A DNA stretch of 51,158 bases. Source: a virus. The DNA lies in IMG/VR virus record IMGVR_UViG_3300032294_001048, positions 1 through 51,158 of that record. One strand, given 5' to 3'. The notes beneath the pieces are model-generated. The model had not been told where the DNA came from. It was given only the letters and a program-made list of their open reading frames with translations, and did no database searches. The translations under genes and the position numbers were made by a program. The stretch's first letter is position 1. Each line of letters starts with the position of its first letter. This document shows positions 49,679-51,158 of the stretch, piece by piece.

Positions 49679-50392
49679 TTAGTTACAGGCGATTTTGAAG
49701 GAAAATGCGGCGGCGTGTTCAAGGCGGCGGCAGATGCTTGTGCTTAAGTTGACTGGAACAATAGTAACTAACATAATATCTCCTATCCACGCTTGACCTG
49801 TTCCAGTATAATTACCTAAACGATAATTTGTTGTTATGTTTGGAAAACCAGAGGATGCCGAAGAAGGGGTAGTAGCTGAACCATTAACAATTGGAACAAA
49901 TGATGTAGTTGATGAATTATATACTGATCTCAAGATTGAGTATTGAGATGCAATTGCTGGTAAAGTTAAGTTCAAGAAAATTCCACCAATTCTTCCAAAC
50001 ACCCAAGTGCCATCATTGTTTTGTCCATCAGTTGCTAATAACAAACCACTTCCAGAAGAAGTTGTATCTCCAATTTGCAATGGAGTGCGAAATCCAGATG
50101 TATTAGAGGCGCGACAGACTAACAAAAAAGTATAACTGGAAGTGCCCAAGGCCGATAAACTGCCAGCAAGTGTGCTATTGTTAAATCTTACGCCGGGTTG
50201 CCCTCCTTGAACTGAAACTTCATAAGTTGGTTGCAGCAATGAATTTGCTTGAGTAGCATTTCGGCTGTTGCCACTAATGTCATCCCATGAAGAGATTAGG
50301 CTTCCATTTGATATTCCTTGAATAAAACGCGAATCTAAAACTAATGAAGATCCGACAGTTCTTGCATTAAGAAATCTTTGCCGCGCTCTCAT
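49679..50392 (-). CDS. Adhesin-like protein with LamG/ConA-type fold
   Basis: The 237-residue protein has W-D-D-I-S-G-N-S-R-N-A, G-Q-P-G-V-R-F, and Ser/Gly/Asn-rich beta strands, the pattern of concanavalin A-like lectin domains in fibre proteins. It probably binds host glycans. The ATG overlaps the upstream stop. Confidence 0.65.
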   Translation of the reverse strand: MRARQRFLNARTVGSSLVLDSRFIQGISNGSLISSWDDISGNSRNATQANSLLQPTYEVSVQGGQPGVRFNNSTLAGSLSALGTSSYTFLLVCRASNTSGFRTPLQIGDTTSSGSGLLLATDGQNNDGTWVFGRIGGIFLNLTLPAIASQYSILRSVYNSSTTSFVPIVNGSATTPSSASSGFPNITTNYRLGNYTGTGQAWIGDIMLVTIVPVNLSTSICRRLEHAAAFSFKIACN

Positions 50393-51039
50393 TAGTTAAA
50401 CAAAATTTCTACGCCGAGGAGTCGGGCATCGACGGCGAGTGTGTCGCCGCCAGCATCAGCATCGCGGTAGACTTGGAACTGGATGGGGCGGTTTGCTGCG
50501 GGGGTTCCGCCAATCGTTACGGCGCTGGTAGCGGCAGAGATGTGCATATCGTCTGCTGCTAACAATGTGTCTGTCACGGTCTGTGCTGTGCCGAATGCGG
50601 TGTCGAGCGCATCGTCATCTGCGAACGCTCGGCCTTGGATCGCCCACACTACTGCTCCGCTACCTGATGCCGCAGTCCAGTAGAACCGCGCAGTAATGGT
50701 GCCGAGATTGTAGTTGTTCGGCAGGATGGTGAGGGCTTGGGCGAACTCGTCCGTGCCGGGGTCGAAGAGAAGTTCGTCAAAGTTCTGGTCGTTCGTGGTA
50801 GTCTCGCGGCTGTCAACTCCTGCTCCGGTAGTAGTGCGTGGAATCCATGCGCTCGCTGGAATCCAGATGTTGGTTGATCCACCGCCTCCACCTACAGCAG
50901 ATTCCGTTCCGCTTGAGTCTTTAATGTAGGCTTTATTATCGCTCTTAATGTAGAGGGCTGCGTCACCGCTATTCGGTGTAAGTCCTGTGGATTGCGTGAA
51001 AATTGCGGCTGTTGCGAAATGTCGGTCTGGTGAAGGCAT
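50392..51039 (-). CDS. Fibre-type structural protein, 215 aa
   Basis: A short S-G-T-E-S-A-V and five-Gly linker separates a fibre-like N-terminus from a domain with W-I-P-A-S-A-W-I-P-R, D-D-D-A-L-D and A-D-A-G-G-D-T-L-A, a recurrent phage fibre/tail domain. It is first in the leftward run. The start is ATG 51039. Confidence 0.65.
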   Translation of the reverse strand: MPSPDRHFATAAIFTQSTGLTPNSGDAALYIKSDNKAYIKDSSGTESAVGGGGGSTNIWIPASAWIPRTTTGAGVDSRETTTNDQNFDELLFDPGTDEFAQALTILPNNYNLGTITARFYWTAASGSGAVVWAIQGRAFADDDALDTAFGTAQTVTDTLLAADDMHISAATSAVTIGGTPAANRPIQFQVYRDADAGGDTLAVDARLLGVEILFN

Positions 51040-51158
51040 AGTCTTGTTAAGTTAGTTTTTATCGCTTGTGTTTGCAAGCAAGATTTTGTGTTTAAGATTT
51101 ACGCTGCAACTCAAGTCTCGCTTGAACTATACAGCGATTTCTAAACATCCTGTAAAAA
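51040..51158 (-). promoter_or_regulatory. Region upstream of the leftward fibre genes
   Basis: On the minus strand TTTACA (51156-51151) and TATAGT (51131-51126) are 19 bases apart, a weak sigma-70-like pair. GCTTG/CAAGC at about 51063-51079 makes a short stem. The window ends here. Confidence 0.35.

Noticed and set aside
1-51158. Integrase, CRISPR array, direct terminal repeats
   Set aside because: No matching domains or repeated arrays were seen; the end of the window does not continue into the start.

Overview
The window is 51 kb of a tailed bacteriophage (Caudoviricetes) genome. It carries a large terminase interrupted by an intein, portal, scaffold-like and major capsid genes, a long series of tail-fibre genes, a holin/muramidase lysis cassette, a leftward replication/recombination block, PD-(D/E)XK exonuclease and ERF annealing genes, a cytosine methyltransferase and a small terminase. 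Genes are packed with ATGA, GTGA and TAATG overlaps. No integrase, excisionase, CI-like repressor, complete tRNA, rRNA or CRISPR array was seen. The host cannot be read directly. The many small 'MSDTPETD' coiled-coil proteins, the DUF6496-like protein and the PPGxWRY proteins are, from memory, types common in environmental phage and Verrucomicrobiota-type metagenomes, so that host is only a weak inference. Position 1 lies inside an open reading frame and the last ~120 bases are non-coding. The two ends do not join into one gene, so this is part of a larger genome.

Layout. 1-6.3 kb: the C-terminal 2,097 codons of a giant protein with a Pro/Ala linker, an HExxH site and a hydrophobic C-terminal segment, probably virion-associated. 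6.3-11.7 kb: seven overlapping genes. One is a Cys-rich protein and six look like glycan tailoring enzymes (GT9 plus GT-A fusion, exostosin-like GT, three SAM methyltransferases, a GT-A-like protein). 11.7-14.5 kb (minus): TerL with a 343-residue LAGLIDADG intein inside the Walker A motif. 14.5-21.5 kb: two small proteins, a glycosyltransferase-like protein, portal, scaffold-like protein and major capsid protein. 21.6-27.8 kb: tail fibre and receptor-binding proteins (beta-helix, coiled-coil, YadA-like repeats) and a lipoprotein with a Cys-His-Asp triad. 27.8-29.5 kb: holin-like proteins and GH108-type muramidase. 29.5-31.6 kb: small proteins, an HExxH protein and a metallophosphoesterase. 31.6-34.2 kb (minus): RuvC-like resolvase, HNH nuclease, a primase-like protein and an NrdR-like zinc ribbon. 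34.2-46.3 kb (plus): small accessory proteins, a winged-helix replication protein, the methyltransferase with a 398-codon gene overprinted in another frame, exonuclease, ERF, an Arc-like repressor, an HTH protein and TerS. 46.3-51.0 kb (minus): small proteins, a 1.1-kb non-coding stretch with a sharp GC/AT switch and repeated TATACC words, then two more fibre/adhesin genes.

How the parts fit. The fibre proteins and the six-gene glycan operon together suggest a phage that interacts with, or decorates itself or its host with, modified sugars. The leftward block, exonuclease and ERF form a recombination-dependent replication module, but no replicative polymerase or helicase is in the window. The most unusual signals are: (i) the overprinted methyltransferase gene; (ii) a 31-nt perfect tRNA acceptor/T-arm minihelix after the capsid gene, with a second T-loop hairpin at 47.5 kb; (iii) a 168-nt structured leader with a 15-bp helix; (iv) a perfect sigma-54-type promoter next to an Arc-like repressor; (v) the intein in the terminase P-loop.
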